From Polytrichum commune (lineage: Eukaryota > Streptophyta > Polytrichopsida > Polytrichales > Polytrichaceae), in NCBI GenBank assembly GCA_950295325.1, contig OX485803.1, positions 50,855,554 to 50,919,553 on the forward strand: DNA of 64,000 nucleotides, given 5' to 3'. The position numbers were made by a program, and so were the translations under genes. This document shows positions 22,901 through 34,345 of the stretch, in pieces (the first letter of the stretch is position 1; the number at the start of each line of letters is the position of its first letter). Under the pieces are notes generated by a model, which searched no databases, was not told the origin of the DNA, and saw only the letters and a list, made by a program, of their open reading frames with translations.

Positions 22901-25831
22901 TATATGTATGTTTAACATCAAATAAGTGCAGAAGAGTATAAAAGAGGTAGTAATCTGGGGCAGGGCTGCAGAAGCAAATAATCCAACGCACATTAGCCTC
23001 ATTCTCAGCTCAATTTTAAAGTTCCCTTATCTCTTGTGGCATCAACTTCTTTTACAACGACCTATTTGGTCTTCATATCAGCACTAAATCCAATACCTGT
23101 CCCAGTCAGGGATGTGGGTTCTTCCTTGGTTAACATTTAATGCCCCAGCCACAAACTGATACTTGATGTCACTTGGAATACAGGAATTGCATTCAAGCTT
23201 ATATTATCAAAGAGCCGCACAAGACTAGAGGATGGACAGAAGAAGCTCCGATGCGCATGGAAGAAGAGGATAGACTTTTTCTTTGTTCCTCCTCAAGATG
23301 ATCGCTGGATACTCTTCATTGAAACGTGGTTTCCATTAAGACTTATCGTGCTGCCCTTACCATGCAGGACTATGACACCATCCCCTACAGATGGCTGGAA
23401 ACATAAGTTTAAGGAGACAAACCGTTACCTGGGCAACATTTGATAAGGTGGTTTGGCCTTCTGCAAGAGCAGAAGCCATCATAAGAGTTTCGGTGGCCCC
23501 CACGCTGGGGTAATCCAAGCAGAATTTGCCACCAACAAGGTGCCTTCCATTCAGTGCCCGAGCATGTACTTTGTCTTGCCTGCAGTCAGATGGGTCTGTG
23601 AGTGACCCACAAATTCTGATGTTATTCTCTCACTAACTGACACCCAAGAGTAGACACCCACATAAGGATTGGGGTCACGTGGAAGGATCCAGCTCAGTAT
23701 GATTGAGAATTTCACTAAGGTAAGCGGGTCTAATTCAATTACTTATCTTAACCAGACACCTAGATCCGAGTGGTGGGTGGTTAGGTGCAGATCTAACTAC
23801 AGACACCAGAAAGACATGTGTTTAAAATAGAGTGGATTATGTTCTCAAAATTGATAATCTTTCTAGGCTCAATAGTGAACAGAATTGGGGATACACATGT
23901 GGCCTCCTAATGGCTCACTGTTAGTAGACTCTGATAATTCATAACAATTCGAGATTAGATCCAAACTGCCTGAGATTGATCCTGGCTTTTCAGATACATT
24001 TGCGGATGCACAGAAATTTCAACCTCGTCAATCCAAGTAGTTTATGAGGTAGCAAACAGCGAAGTGTAACCAAATAAGGTCCATCTACCTTACTGGCAAG
24101 GGCTGCATAAATAGACATTACAGCCACTCGCAAGTGACTACAGGGGTGCTTGTCGATCACATCAATTGCAAGGTAACCGATACTAAGGCCCCCTTTACAC
24201 TAGACCTCAAGTTGTGAGCTTGAAGATAGGAGCCTTCTCATTGGCAGGGAGCCTGTTGTGCAAACTTGTTCACTCAAAACAACTTTACACATGAGCTTTC
24301 CACTTGAGAGCTTAAGACTTTTTACCGGACTTACAATGATTAGATAGCGCCTTAATGGATCCCATCTAGAACAACTACTACGACAAGATCTCGGTCAAAA
24401 TCCTAAGCTACCTCCTGATAGCACAAATGGGACTTCATTCTAGGAGGTAGCTTAGAAAACAAATCACACATGCGGCAATAGCCAGATAATGGCAAGTCAT
24501 TTGACCAGAGCCATCCACAACAATCTTCTGCATGAAAGAAGCCACTTTCCACAACATCCCCAATGACTGACTTTATCAGTTTCCGACAGTGGATCCTCGT
24601 TTTGAGTTTCTGCTAATGATCTCCAGAGGTAGCGGGAAGACTCGAGCCAAGTGTTGTATAGCATGTAACATACTAAGACATCAATGTCGACACAAGGAAA
24701 CCAAGAGAGATAAGGCAAAACCCTTATGTTGTCCATTATGATTGGCAACCTTGTCTTTCACTTCAGACTCGTGGAAAGAGCACCGATGACACTGTTAATA
24801 AACGTTATTCAGCATAGAGAGGTGTCCAAGCTCACATAAAACAACACATAAATTTCATATTAAAAAATTGCAGGGGAGAGAGAGCGGTAGATAGAAAAGC
24901 CATACCTGATTACAACCTCGGCACCCAAAGCTTCTAACCCCCGCACATGGAGATCAATTGGACGTGCGCCAATGTTGCAACCTCCGGGCAAAGGCACCAC
25001 AGCCTCTCCTTTCCGCCCTAGAAGAGAACCCACCACAAAAAAACTGGCCCTTAGTTTGCGCACTGTTTCGGCACATGGTTCCACTGATGTCAAATCGCTT
25101 GCATCAATCAGGAATCCAGCTGGGGTTTTGTGTATCTTCACCCCAACAGATTTCAATACTTGGAACATCCGGCGGATGTCATGTAGGTCAGGAATCATCT
25201 GAAGGCATACTTGTCCTTCGGAGCAGATCGCACCAGCCAGCACCGCCAGAGCAGAGTTTTTCGCCCCCGAAATTCGAACCTCCCCCGAAAGAGCTCTTCC
25301 TCCTTCAACTTCAAAGCACTCAACTATTGGTCCGGGCCGGAAAGGATTCACCTCCGTCAGCTCTTGGCTACTCAAACTGGAAGAATTTTTGGAGGAGAAC
25401 AATGTGTCTGCATTGCTCTCACCCGTCCTATGTAATGCCAAGTCGTTGTAATTTGGGGATTGCAATCTCGGGGTGGTTCGGGGAGCTTCGAGAATGACCT
25501 CGGTCGCAGTTCCATTCTCGCTGCTGCAAATCGGAGCCCTCCTCCGCCTTCTGGAGTCATTGAAAGACTTGGTCTTCCTCAAGGAGCTCTCCAGGCCAAC
25601 CCTAACCCTAGTGGAAGAAATGGTGGAGCATGGCTCCTCGTTCCGCTCCACATTGAAGGAGCGTGTGAATACATGCACTCCAAGTGTTGCATGATTTCGT
25701 AGAGAGTTGTTAGGTTGTGGAGGGGATGTTGATGATGAATAGGAAGGCCCCTGGTGCAACCCACAACTCTTCTTGGCGAATGTGATGGGCGCCCAGATGG
25801 CCTCCATTAAGCTAACTCCCGAAGAATGCAC
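19949..25831 (-). CDS. murA: UDP-GlcNAc 1-carboxyvinyltransferase MurA, plastid-targeted
   Basis: First committed step of peptidoglycan synthesis: transfers enolpyruvate from PEP to UDP-N-acetylglucosamine. Minus-strand exons in order: 24906-25831, 23429-23579, 21624-21908, 20867-21023, 20638-20716 and 19949-20153. All have GT-AG borders and consistent phases, giving 600 residues and TGA. Residues 1 to about 165 are a Ser/Arg-rich extension absent from bacterial MurA (about 420 aa), read as a chloroplast transit peptide. The catalytic core is intact: SGAKNS with Lys191, RKLRAS with Arg261, [16 protein letters not shown] with the PEP-binding Cys285 (bacterial Cys115), [19 protein letters not shown] with Asp477, and [14 protein letters not shown]. 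An alternative start is Met9. No mutation suggests loss of function. Introns hold TIR elements at 20226-20430 and about 24186, and a family 2 copy at about 23.7 kb. Confidence 0.94.
20226..20430. mobile_element. TIR element, family 3, in murA intron 5
   Basis: Begins AGGGGCACTTTACAC and ends GTAAAGTAGCCCT, an imperfect inverted repeat. It shares interior blocks (GGCCCGTG, CCTTTGGATGAG) with copies at 31739-32324 and 57385-57571. Lies between the last two murA exons. Confidence 0.65.
23725..23900 (+). repeat. Dispersed repeat family 2, copy in murA intron 1
   Basis: Shares GGTCTAATTCAATTACTTAT, then a GAGTGGTGGGTGGTTAGGTG-like block, then AGACATGTGTTT with the copies at 46.2 and 61.6 kb. It lies in the intron between the first two murA exons, opposite in strand to the gene. 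Confidence 0.6.
24186..24310. mobile_element. Fragment of TIR family 3 in murA intron 1
   Basis: Starts AGGCCCCCTTTACACTAGACC, similar to the left end of the elements at 20226 and 31739, including the following TTCTCATTGG segment. No clear right terminus was found, so it is truncated or strongly diverged. Confidence 0.45.
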
Positions 25832-27469
25832 AATCTGGATACGTAGCTCTCAAATTTTCAAAATCGACAAAGAAAGACTACCAAGAATCTCTTCACAATT
25901 TTGAATTGGAAAAAATTGAGCAATGGTGCTCAAACTAAAACATCGTCAAGAAACACACGATTCAAGATCGTACTCCCCCCGCATCACTATAATCTTCACG
26001 TGAGCTCAAGCATCCAAAATAGCTGCCCCCAACAACCTTGCGACCAGAAATGCAGCTCCTGATTGTGAGGGTTGCTTATTACTACTGCATCTCAAACCCT
26101 GCCCAATAAGTACTCCGCAACAATAGCCAAAGCGACACCAAACAGCCGTAATTTACATGCCTGGAAGAGGAACTCAAACCCAATACAGAAGCTCTACTTA
26201 AGCTACTTCCTTGACCTCCACCGTATGAAGGAACGAAACAGTGGTCGCAGTCTTTGGTCCAAGTGGCCAAACACCAGAATCAATAAAAAATCTCTTCACC
26301 TCCGTCGTATGTCTTGACAGTGAGTCAATGGCAGCTACAATGCAAAGACAGTACTACGAGGCTTGGACACCATGTCATTTATAATTCGATGAGCCGAGCC
26401 AAGACACTTTGAATACTAACTTATAGCTTCACGTACTACATACTCACATGAAATGATACTGCCCTTGGCATATTCCCCTGTCGCAAAATTCATTGACGAG
26501 GTGTCCATGAACAGCCAGATTCTTTTTACCTCATCCGGAAGTCATGCAGACCCTCCCTAGAGAATGCTGCCACCTAACTTCCATCCCATCAAATCCCGCT
26601 CACCTCAGCACAAAAACAAAAAGAAGGGGGTGGCTAGGCTCTTCCACCTCCAAAACTCGCATCCAATTTACGAGGTTTTGGATCAGCACACGCACAGCAC
26701 GCTACGAATCTATGCACAGGGGCAGTCAAAGCAAGAATGTCGTGCCCTACAATCGGGCGTCACTCATTGATGGATGAATGACAGCCCCCGAACAACGACC
26801 ATCTCTCGAGATTCTTCTGGCATAACCCCAAAACCCCAAACCCAACAAAAAAATTAAAAAAAAGGTTCACCGTGAATCCAGCAGTTAGCGTAGCAGTGGC
26901 TGTGACGATGCAGGGAGGAAAGATGATAAAGATAGGAGCGAGTGACCATCGACAGTCTTGAAGCTCTAAAGCTTCTTTGAAATCTGGAGTTGATGAAGCT
27001 CAAGGAAGAAGGATAAGGGGGCGGTGCGCGCGCGAACAAGAACACTCCCCTCAGACGAACCACCTCGTTCGTTGTGCCTCCGTCGCACTCTTCGTAGACG
27101 ATTCGTGCGTGCCCTCTCGGTCTCGTTCGTATTGTCGTTTCCTCGTTCGCTTGGGTGGTGGAACGAGAAGGGCTGGTCCGGGATTCCTCGTTCATGGTTG
27201 GCATTCATTTTTGATGATGGCCCTCCTTTCCTGGCTCAACTACCGGTGTAGTAGCTTGCTGCAACACTAATTAAGGTATGTGGGTGTTGTTTGGTTTGTT
27301 TTTTTAATGTTCCCCAACCTCTACCAGTCAAAATTTACGCAATGAAACTTGTGTTGCACTAGTAAATGTATGATGAAGTAGGGGAAAATTTTGGATTGAA
27401 ATTTGGATCTCTCTTGATCTAGCTATGATTATGGAAAGTGCATGTGTGTTGATTTTGTGAATGAAAATC
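25832..27469. other. murA upstream region
   Basis: Holds the presumed murA promoter and 5' UTR, transcribed leftward. A GC- and CG-rich patch at about 26990-27200 is out of keeping with the AT-rich surroundings. Open frames on both strands there are arginine-rich artefacts of CG content. No TATA element or other gene could be fixed. Confidence 0.4.
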
Positions 27470-27610
27470 TAGGTTCTCACAAATATGTTGACTATTGAGT
27501 CTAGAATGATTGGTAAATTCTTGATCACGTAGTCCAATACTTTTTTCAAATAAATGTCTTGTTGGGTTTCATTCTTAAAACACATATCACTCATATGTAG
27601 GTCTCCTTTG
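27470..27610 (-). repeat. Dispersed repeat family 2, inverted copy
   Basis: Contains TTGACTATTGAGTCTAGAAT, then GTAGTCCAATAC, then AATGTCTTGTTGG, the reverse complement of the block GGACTA..CTCAA...GAGCTCAATA found in the direct copies. Similar to the inverted copy at about 51.4 kb. Confidence 0.55.
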
Positions 27611-27680
27611 AGATTAAAATTAAAAAAACCAAACAAGGCCAGCATATTTTAAGGTTCAATGAAACCAACTACATTTTTAT

Positions 27681-28540
27681 GATATTTAGTGTCATGTAGA
27701 TTATTTGCAAAGGGTCCAAATTAGGTTGCTAAAGGCTTCTAGGAATGTCACTTTCACCAATTGAATGACATTGTTCATCAATATAAATAAATTTTTAGAG
27801 TGAATGATTTGTTCTTGTATGAAATTTGATGTAGCGCATTGGAGTGCTAGAGATTAATGTCTTTTTTGGCTCCATGGGACCAAATTGCACCAAAAACAAC
27901 AAGTTAATTTTCTTCCATGTAAAAACTTGAACACTTCAAAATATTGTTAGTAAAAAAATTTAATTTGGACCCATGTGTATAAACCCAACATGATAATTGT
28001 GCATCAAATGCCATCACCAACATATTGGCCATGATAACTCCCACCTTGTGATCTAAGTTCAAAATTTTAGAAAAAAAAATTGCAACCTATTGCCAACTTT
28101 TTGATTTGGATAAAAACAAACAAAAACCAACTGACATTCGTCATTAAACATTGTGTAGTCAACATGCAAGTACTTGTAAAACCAACACAACATACCTTAC
28201 TTGAGATGAAAGGTTTGTATATTATTATGCAAGAGAAAGATATTATTGACTGTATATATATGGCGAGTGGCATGACTTTTTTTTTTCATATACAATAAAA
28301 TTAGATTATTGAATATAGTAATGTCAAGTGTCATATGTTTATACTTATGATCAACTTGTTGACCACTTTATAACCTAGGCGTAGACCTCTTAATGGTATT
28401 GAACATGCTAATGCTAAAATATCAGCAAGCACACCAAAGCAAAGTGTCATGAGGTTACATCAATTATCAAATTGTACTTATACTCAGTAGTGGTATGGCA
28501 TAACATTGAGTGTCAAATCTTTAAACATAAATATCAAACC
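27681..28540. mobile_element. TIR element, family 1, copy B (degenerate)
   Basis: Left end GATATTTAGTGTCATGTAG with the following TTATTTGCAAAGGGTCCAAA block matches copies A and C. Downstream blocks (AGTGTCAT, CAACTTGTTGACCACTTTAT, TATCAGCAAGCACAC) also match. It is about 350 bp longer than copy C and its right end is strongly decayed, so it probably carries an insertion in the middle. Confidence 0.6.
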
Positions 28541-29601
28541 TAGTTAGTAGGTCACCTGACCTAGCCACATGCAATTTCGACTTCAACTTTCACTAATTGG
28601 GACACAAAAATTTATCAAGAAATTTAAGGTCATGACTTATGAGTAGTTACCTATTAGATTTGTTAAGTAAAATATGTGTCCCATTATAAACAAGTTGCTC
28701 ATAAATGGGAAGGTGTGTTCATCCACAAAGATTATGACACTAAACATGGACTTTAACAAACAAAACATTTCCCTTTGTTCATACCACTTAGAGGCCTTAA
28801 GATGTGAATAGTTTCAGTACTAAGGCCACTTGTAATGATCACAAATTGTGTCCAATCATGTCAGGCCCCATGCAACAAGGCAAGTTGCTCACCCAACATA
28901 CTATCTCAGGGTTTTTTCATATTAGTTTTCAAATTGCTTCCAGTAGCAAAACCCTAGGTCCAACCAACTTGTATGTTGTTCACCCTTGCACAGTGAACTA
29001 TACGTAGGTCCACTACTATATCATTTTACAAAGATGACCCAACATAAATGGAGATGTTTTCTCTTCCAAAATTATCGGCACACAAAAATACAACACCCTA
29101 TTGTTGAGCAATGTTATTTTATAATGGCTACTAGTAATAACAACCTTGCTCAAAACGTCGTAAACCGTTAGATTTCAATTCATCGTGGCATGGAATTCAT
29201 TAAGGCGAGGGACCAAGGGACCACCACCAAAGTGGATGTGATGCCATGCCTTGATTTTAGTTAGTGTTGACTTGGTCGGGGGTCGTAAGAAGTCATATGG
29301 GGCAAGGTGGACCCTCGCATTGGCTATGTAGGTAAGTTAGTACGAAGAAAGGCATGTTGTGTGCGGCTCGCCTGTGACTTAGATTTTCCCCTTTTGAAGG
29401 ATTTTGTACGGACCATTCTCCTCTTCCATTCGCGTCACATGGGCATCATATCCATTAGACAGCCGTGCCTTTGCGTTGGAAAACAACCATTTGTGTTCAA
29501 GAAAGTCTAATTTTATGCAGGTGTTTTTCGGTTTGTTGTTTTTTTTCCCTTATTCTCCATCTTTTACATCCTCAATTTTGTGTCATGTTAGCAATTTTAC
29601 A
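28541..29601. other. Intergenic DNA, nothing recognised
   Basis: AT-rich sequence with only short chance frames. No repeat partner was found in this window. Confidence 0.35.
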
Positions 29602-29829
29602 TGACATTATTCAGATCCATAACAATGTTACGTGTGACTGACAATATTCCACAAAATATTCTCAGATATTCCCACATTCAGACTGAATGTGAGGAATATC
29701 CGGGAATGCTCGTGGAATGTTGTCGGTCACACGTAACACTGTTAGTTTGAATGTGGGGAAATATCTAGGAATATTTTGTGGAATAATGTTAGTCTTGCAT
29801 AACATTGTTACGGATATGAATGATGTTAT
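29602..29829. mobile_element. Foldback element with a third internal arm
   Basis: An outer left arm (about 29602-29680) is the reverse complement of an outer right arm (about 29748-29829): TGACATTATTCAGATCC matches the end GGATATGAATGATGTTA with few mismatches. Between them at about 29683-29745 lies another diverged copy of the right arm (both have GAATGTG..GGAATAT and CACACGTAACA-type blocks). No coding sequence. It has the compact form of a foldback or MITE that has partly duplicated. Confidence 0.7.
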
Positions 29830-31738
29830 GTATGATGAAGCATTAACAACAATGATTGAAAATTGGACCTCACATGATTTACTTATATATGGTTATTGGA
29901 AGGCTCCCGTTTGTTGGTTTCTCAACTAAATACACATGTCTTTCCAAACATGTTTACTATTAAGTGTGGAGTAATTAGATAAGTTTTGAGACATAGATCG
30001 CACTCTTTTCAACATGTGCCTTTGTGATGTTTGTTCTTTGATCCTCACTTAACTACACAACAATCAAATGTGAGTGTCTAACTGGGAAAATAACCGAATA
30101 ATATATGGATGCTTTAGGTTCACAACACATTCTACTCGCTTGGGGTTCACGACCTCTACATATATAAACTCTTCCATTGTGTATGAAGGGGCTCTATGAA
30201 AAATAAGACCTTAATAAGTTGACAACAAATTCATTCCAACATGATTCCTCTATATCAATTCAAGATTTTTGATGCCACCATGGAGTCATTCTTGTTCAAC
30301 AGTGGTGGATTACTAAAATTTTCCTTCACAACCATTTGAAAATGTTTGTGTGTCAATGCTCCACGGAGCACAACCCCGCCATGCATTCCTCCTCTATGAA
30401 TTTCCTCAACTTCATGTGCAACGTGATGTCGATATCCATGTCACCAACCACAAAACATTTGTGACAGATGCTTCAAAATACTTGAGAGAAGATCCCTCGT
30501 CCTCAAAGCCATGCCAACAAACCCAATTCAATCTTTAGTCAAATGAAATAACACACAAACTAGGTCCCTAGGGAGAAAACCTTGGATTGCAATAGATGCA
30601 CAAACATTTGTGGTTGGGAATAGAAGATGTAGTGTTGAGCTTGCAGCAGCCGAGGTGCATTGTTTGACGGAGACTTGTGAATGGTGGCCTCTACTGCCTT
30701 CCCACTAGGTTTAGCAAATGCCGCTAACTTATCGATGACACTACACTAATGCCTCCACTTGGCCCTTGCCATCGTCAAAGTGGGCCCACACCATCCCGAC
30801 CACTGCCATTGTCGGATTGGCCCCACAACGCCATGGTCAAGTCCTCCGGTAAACAAACTCCACCCCTCATAGCCTATCACAATTTTGGCCCCGCCAAATT
30901 TATGTAGCCTAACCCCTCCCCCCCGGGCCAATGCCTCGGATCATACTCCACATATTATTTTGCACAAATGCATATCATGCCTCACAATATTATATAAAAT
31001 ATTTTTTTATTGTCATGTATTGTACCAATTACTATAATGCTTTTGCACTCAAACATGTCACATTTGGATGTGTTGTGAAAACATTATATATAAACGAACA
31101 TATGCATAGATTGGATAACCAACATACAAAGAGTGGATGATGAGCCGCATGGTCAGGAGCATGGGATCATCCACCTACTCGCAGTTGGTTTTCAATCATA
31201 ACCGATCAACTCGTGAAAAAATATGAGCATTATGGATGATATCATGCCATATGTGAATGAAAAATTCACAACGTGTTCTTGTAACCCTTTTTGTTCTTGG
31301 ATGAGCAATCAAGTTTTGAATACTAACTTACACGGGTACATTGAAGACATGTTTCCTCTGCTTGGTGACAAAGGATTGGACATTAGTTGATGAGGCCATG
31401 CAATTTCTAAAGTGGACCAATGCCGTGGGAGCCCCAGTGGCATCCAATCCAATACCCACCATTTCCCTGCACCAGGCAGGTGCCAGGTAGGCCCCATCCA
31501 AAGAGACTATGACAGCTGGAAGCTTCTTTTAACGTGGTGACTTGCCACCTGGCACTCTTTCCACCTCACGATCGGCACGTGGCAGTGCCCCATGCAGCCT
31601 GCTGGAGTTTCCGATCACAATGCCTCTTATGCTTCACATGCTTTGCACACTTCAAAGTGGTTTGCTTCAGCCTTGATAACTTAGTTGTTTTTTATTTGGT
31701 TTTTCCCCCCATATTTAAAGGAGTCTAATTGTTGTTTC
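29830..31738. other. Intergenic DNA with one short dispersed repeat
   Basis: A segment at about 31132-31230 (GAGTGGATGATGAGC then TCATCCACCTAC then CAATCATAACC) matches about 51031-51130. A GC-rich patch at 30750-30930 has no recognised content. No gene is supported. Confidence 0.4.
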
Positions 31739-32324
31739 AGGGCCGCTTCACACACAAGACTGAAGGCCCGTGACCATTGCAATCTAAGAGCTCTCATTGG
31801 TCGAAACGCGGAGACCGTTCAAGCTCATTGCTCACAGGAAGGTGAAGGCTTAAAGGCCCAAAGAAGACTTCATGGATGATAAGTCTACATGGAGTCCTAC
31901 ATGGCGGACTATGGATAAGGTTTCATGGTCTCCCAAAATTTTCATTGCAAATTCGTCATAATTTTCGACGCAAATTCCGGAGACCATTAACTTTTTTAAT
32001 ATTATTTCCATGAAGACAAATTTTAGGATAGATTGCAAGGCAAATTCTAAAACATATTTCACGATAGACAAACACCACCAAGTAAATCTCTTAAATTGAT
32101 AGAGTTTGAGGCATATTATATTGAACCAAATCCTCCCCTCTTTATCCGCCAACATAATATGCAATGGTCCCGCAACATGGTCCATTCTCACTTCACACTA
32201 TGCTTGAGGGTCTGTGACTACATAAAACGGCTTTCCCAACACCCATGGTACGGCCTTTGGATGAGAATCAAGGGTCCTCACCATTACAAGGTCACGGCTC
32301 TTGGCTCACGTGTGAAGTGGCCCT
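31739..32324. mobile_element. TIR element, family 3, full-length copy
   Basis: 586 bp with long terminal inverted repeats: left AGGGCCGCTTCACACACAAG and right end CTCACGTGTGAAGTGGCCCT. Similarity continues inward to a shared GGTCACGG/CCCGTGACC block (about 37 bp in all). The right half matches 57385-57571 closely (CAACATGGTCCATTCTCACTT). No intact frame. I could not identify a clear target-site duplication. Confidence 0.75.
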
Positions 32325-32404
32325 AAGTCCAACATTTAATACGGTACAATCATATTTTCCCCTTGTATATTTCTCGTGCCAACACAACCCGTTTCGGAAT
32401 TTCA

Positions 32405-33300
32405 TATGAAATGAATTGAAATCGATTTAAAGTCCAAGAATCCAAAAGGCTTGTGAGAGTAGAAATACATCAAGATGTTGTCAATGAGGTTAATTCTCTA
32501 AAGTAACGGAGTGTAATGACCTTAATAAGATATAGCTTAACATCAACTTGATGGTCTAGTTGGAAGAAAGACTTGAGAGCAAGGTAGATGCATCTCAAAA
32601 GTTACCTTTTCCAACTACATCATTGTGGTATTTAGTGTCACATACATTATTTTTGAAGAGCCTAAACTAGATGCCTAGAGGTCTCAAAATATCACGTTTG
32701 CTAATAGCCAATATGATATTAGTTGTAAAAAAAAGTAATTTTTTGAAGTGAACAAATATTTACATTATGACATTTAGCACATTGGGATACTTGAGGTGAT
32801 AGTTTTGTGTTTTAGTATGCAAGGGGAAAAAAATATATTGAGCATACCAATGGCATGTGCTATGTGTTTACAATTTAGTACACAAGAGGAAGATATTTAT
32901 GAGCATACTAATGTCGTGCCATTTGTGTACACTTTAGTCAACTTGTACCCATTGTGTAACATAAGAATACACCTCATAACATTATTAAACATACTCATGC
33001 CAATATTAATAAGCACACTTGAATCCCAAGTGTCATGAGGTGACATTAATGATGAACTTTGTTGATCATTGGTGTAACCTAACATACGTCTCAAAATAGG
33101 GTAAGTGACACTATTACACATGTGACACTAAATACCATAAATGATTAAATGAAGTTGTTGAATGACATTACAACACAAAGTGTGCTTCATTTTCAACTAC
33201 CTTTCATAACAAAAATGCAATAATCTTTTATCCCTAGAGATTGGGATAGTCAACCACTGGCTAATTTCAATGTCAAGTCTATGATTACCATATAAGATTA
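32405..33300 (-). pseudogene. LINE-like remnant split by a TIR element
   Basis: The flanks on both sides of the TIR element at 32627-33136 align with the uninterrupted remnant at 17374-17892 (AAAAGGCTTGTG, AACATCAACTTGATGGTC, then AGAGATTGGGATAGTCAACC). This copy is therefore the same LINE-like debris with a later insertion. It is too diverged to translate for any length. Confidence 0.6.
32627..33136. mobile_element. TIR element, family 1, copy C (best preserved)
   Basis: 510 bp. The ends are a perfect 16-bp inverted repeat, GGTATTTAGTGTCACA at the left and TGTGACACTAAATACC at the right. No coding capacity. It sits inside LINE-like debris that is continuous at 17.6 kb, which confirms the boundaries by comparison with the empty site. 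Confidence 0.88.
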
Positions 33301-34108
33301 TTTATTAGACTACCTTGAAGATGAATTAGTGACAACTAAATTTATTGCTAGTGGTTTTGTGGGTCTCCCTATATATTTGTTTATTGCTTGACTTCAATGT
33401 AATAGGTAATGCACTCCCCCTCGTATATTCCCGAATTTAAAGACCCAAGGATAGATGTCAATGGCTCTAATAGGTTGGAGAAACGTAATGCACTCCAAAT
33501 ATGTGGGGGTGCAACCGCATAAAATAAGGATACCTCAAATTACAAAGGGAAATACGCCCTAGGTCTTTACATATAGTTTTTTCCTTCCCAAAGTTTTCTT
33601 CATAACACTCGGGGAGGTGACTATTGGAATTTTAGAAACCACGTGAGATAAAAAAACAAGGCCTATTTAATTCGTTGAGGATAGAATTTATAAATTCGTT
33701 AGATCTACCATAGCATTGGAAATATGTCCCCTACATGATTATATGTAAAATAGGGTGGTGAATAATTCCTTCATTTTAGTAATCAGTAGAAAAAATAGGG
33801 TTATAGATATTGGATCCCCCTAAAAGTGTGTAGTAGGATCAATAAAATAATTATGGGTTTGACTACTTGGATGAAGAGTTGTGTAGTTTTTGTCCAAACT
33901 TGAATGAAGTGCGTTAGTATGGAGGGAAATGTTGTAGGATTTTTTTGGGGAAGGAGTGTTATGACTTCTCAACGGCCATTGGGTTTTGCAATGGCACGAT
34001 TTTAGGGTTTGGGCAAGCACAGTGGCACAAAGGCGGTGAGGCGTTCAGGTAGGAGGTCTTGTGTTGTGAAGTGTGAAGCGGTGGAGTGTGGCACAAAGGC
34101 GGTAGCGT
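33301..34108. other. Intergenic DNA with a diverged repeat
   Basis: About 33600-33790 resembles about 51790-51910 (CTCGGGGAGG / CTCGGGGGG, then a GTGATAAAAAA-like block and a segment naming TTCATTG/TTCGTTG). No gene. Confidence 0.3.
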
Positions 34109-34345
34109 TCACACAAGGTGTTTCACGAGCGCCGAAGATTCGGCTTGCATCGCTCTTGTGCGGTAAGAATCAATTTCAAACCCCAACTCCTTGATTTCCT
34201 CCTTCCATTGCCTGTCTTTCGACGACATGCTACTAATTTCTCTTTGAATGTAGGAATTCTCCTCTTGCAATTTCATCACTATCTCCCGAAGCTCCCGTTC
34301 TTCTGCCCTAACCTTGTCAAGCTTCATCACCTAGCTCGACTCTCT
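34109..34345 (-). pseudogene. Isolated coiled-coil exon fragment
   Basis: The minus strand encodes a heptad-like Lys/Glu-rich segment (KVRAEERELREIVMKLQEEN followed by more of the same to about residue 55), bounded by stop codons and without clear partner exons. It looks like a real coding exon in composition, unlike its surroundings. It may be a gene fragment carried here or an exon of a gene I could not assemble. Confidence 0.35.

Noticed and set aside
26854-27270. Arginine-rich overlapping frames on both strands
   Set aside because: A CG-rich patch removes stop codons from several frames at once; no frame shows coding-like residue use.
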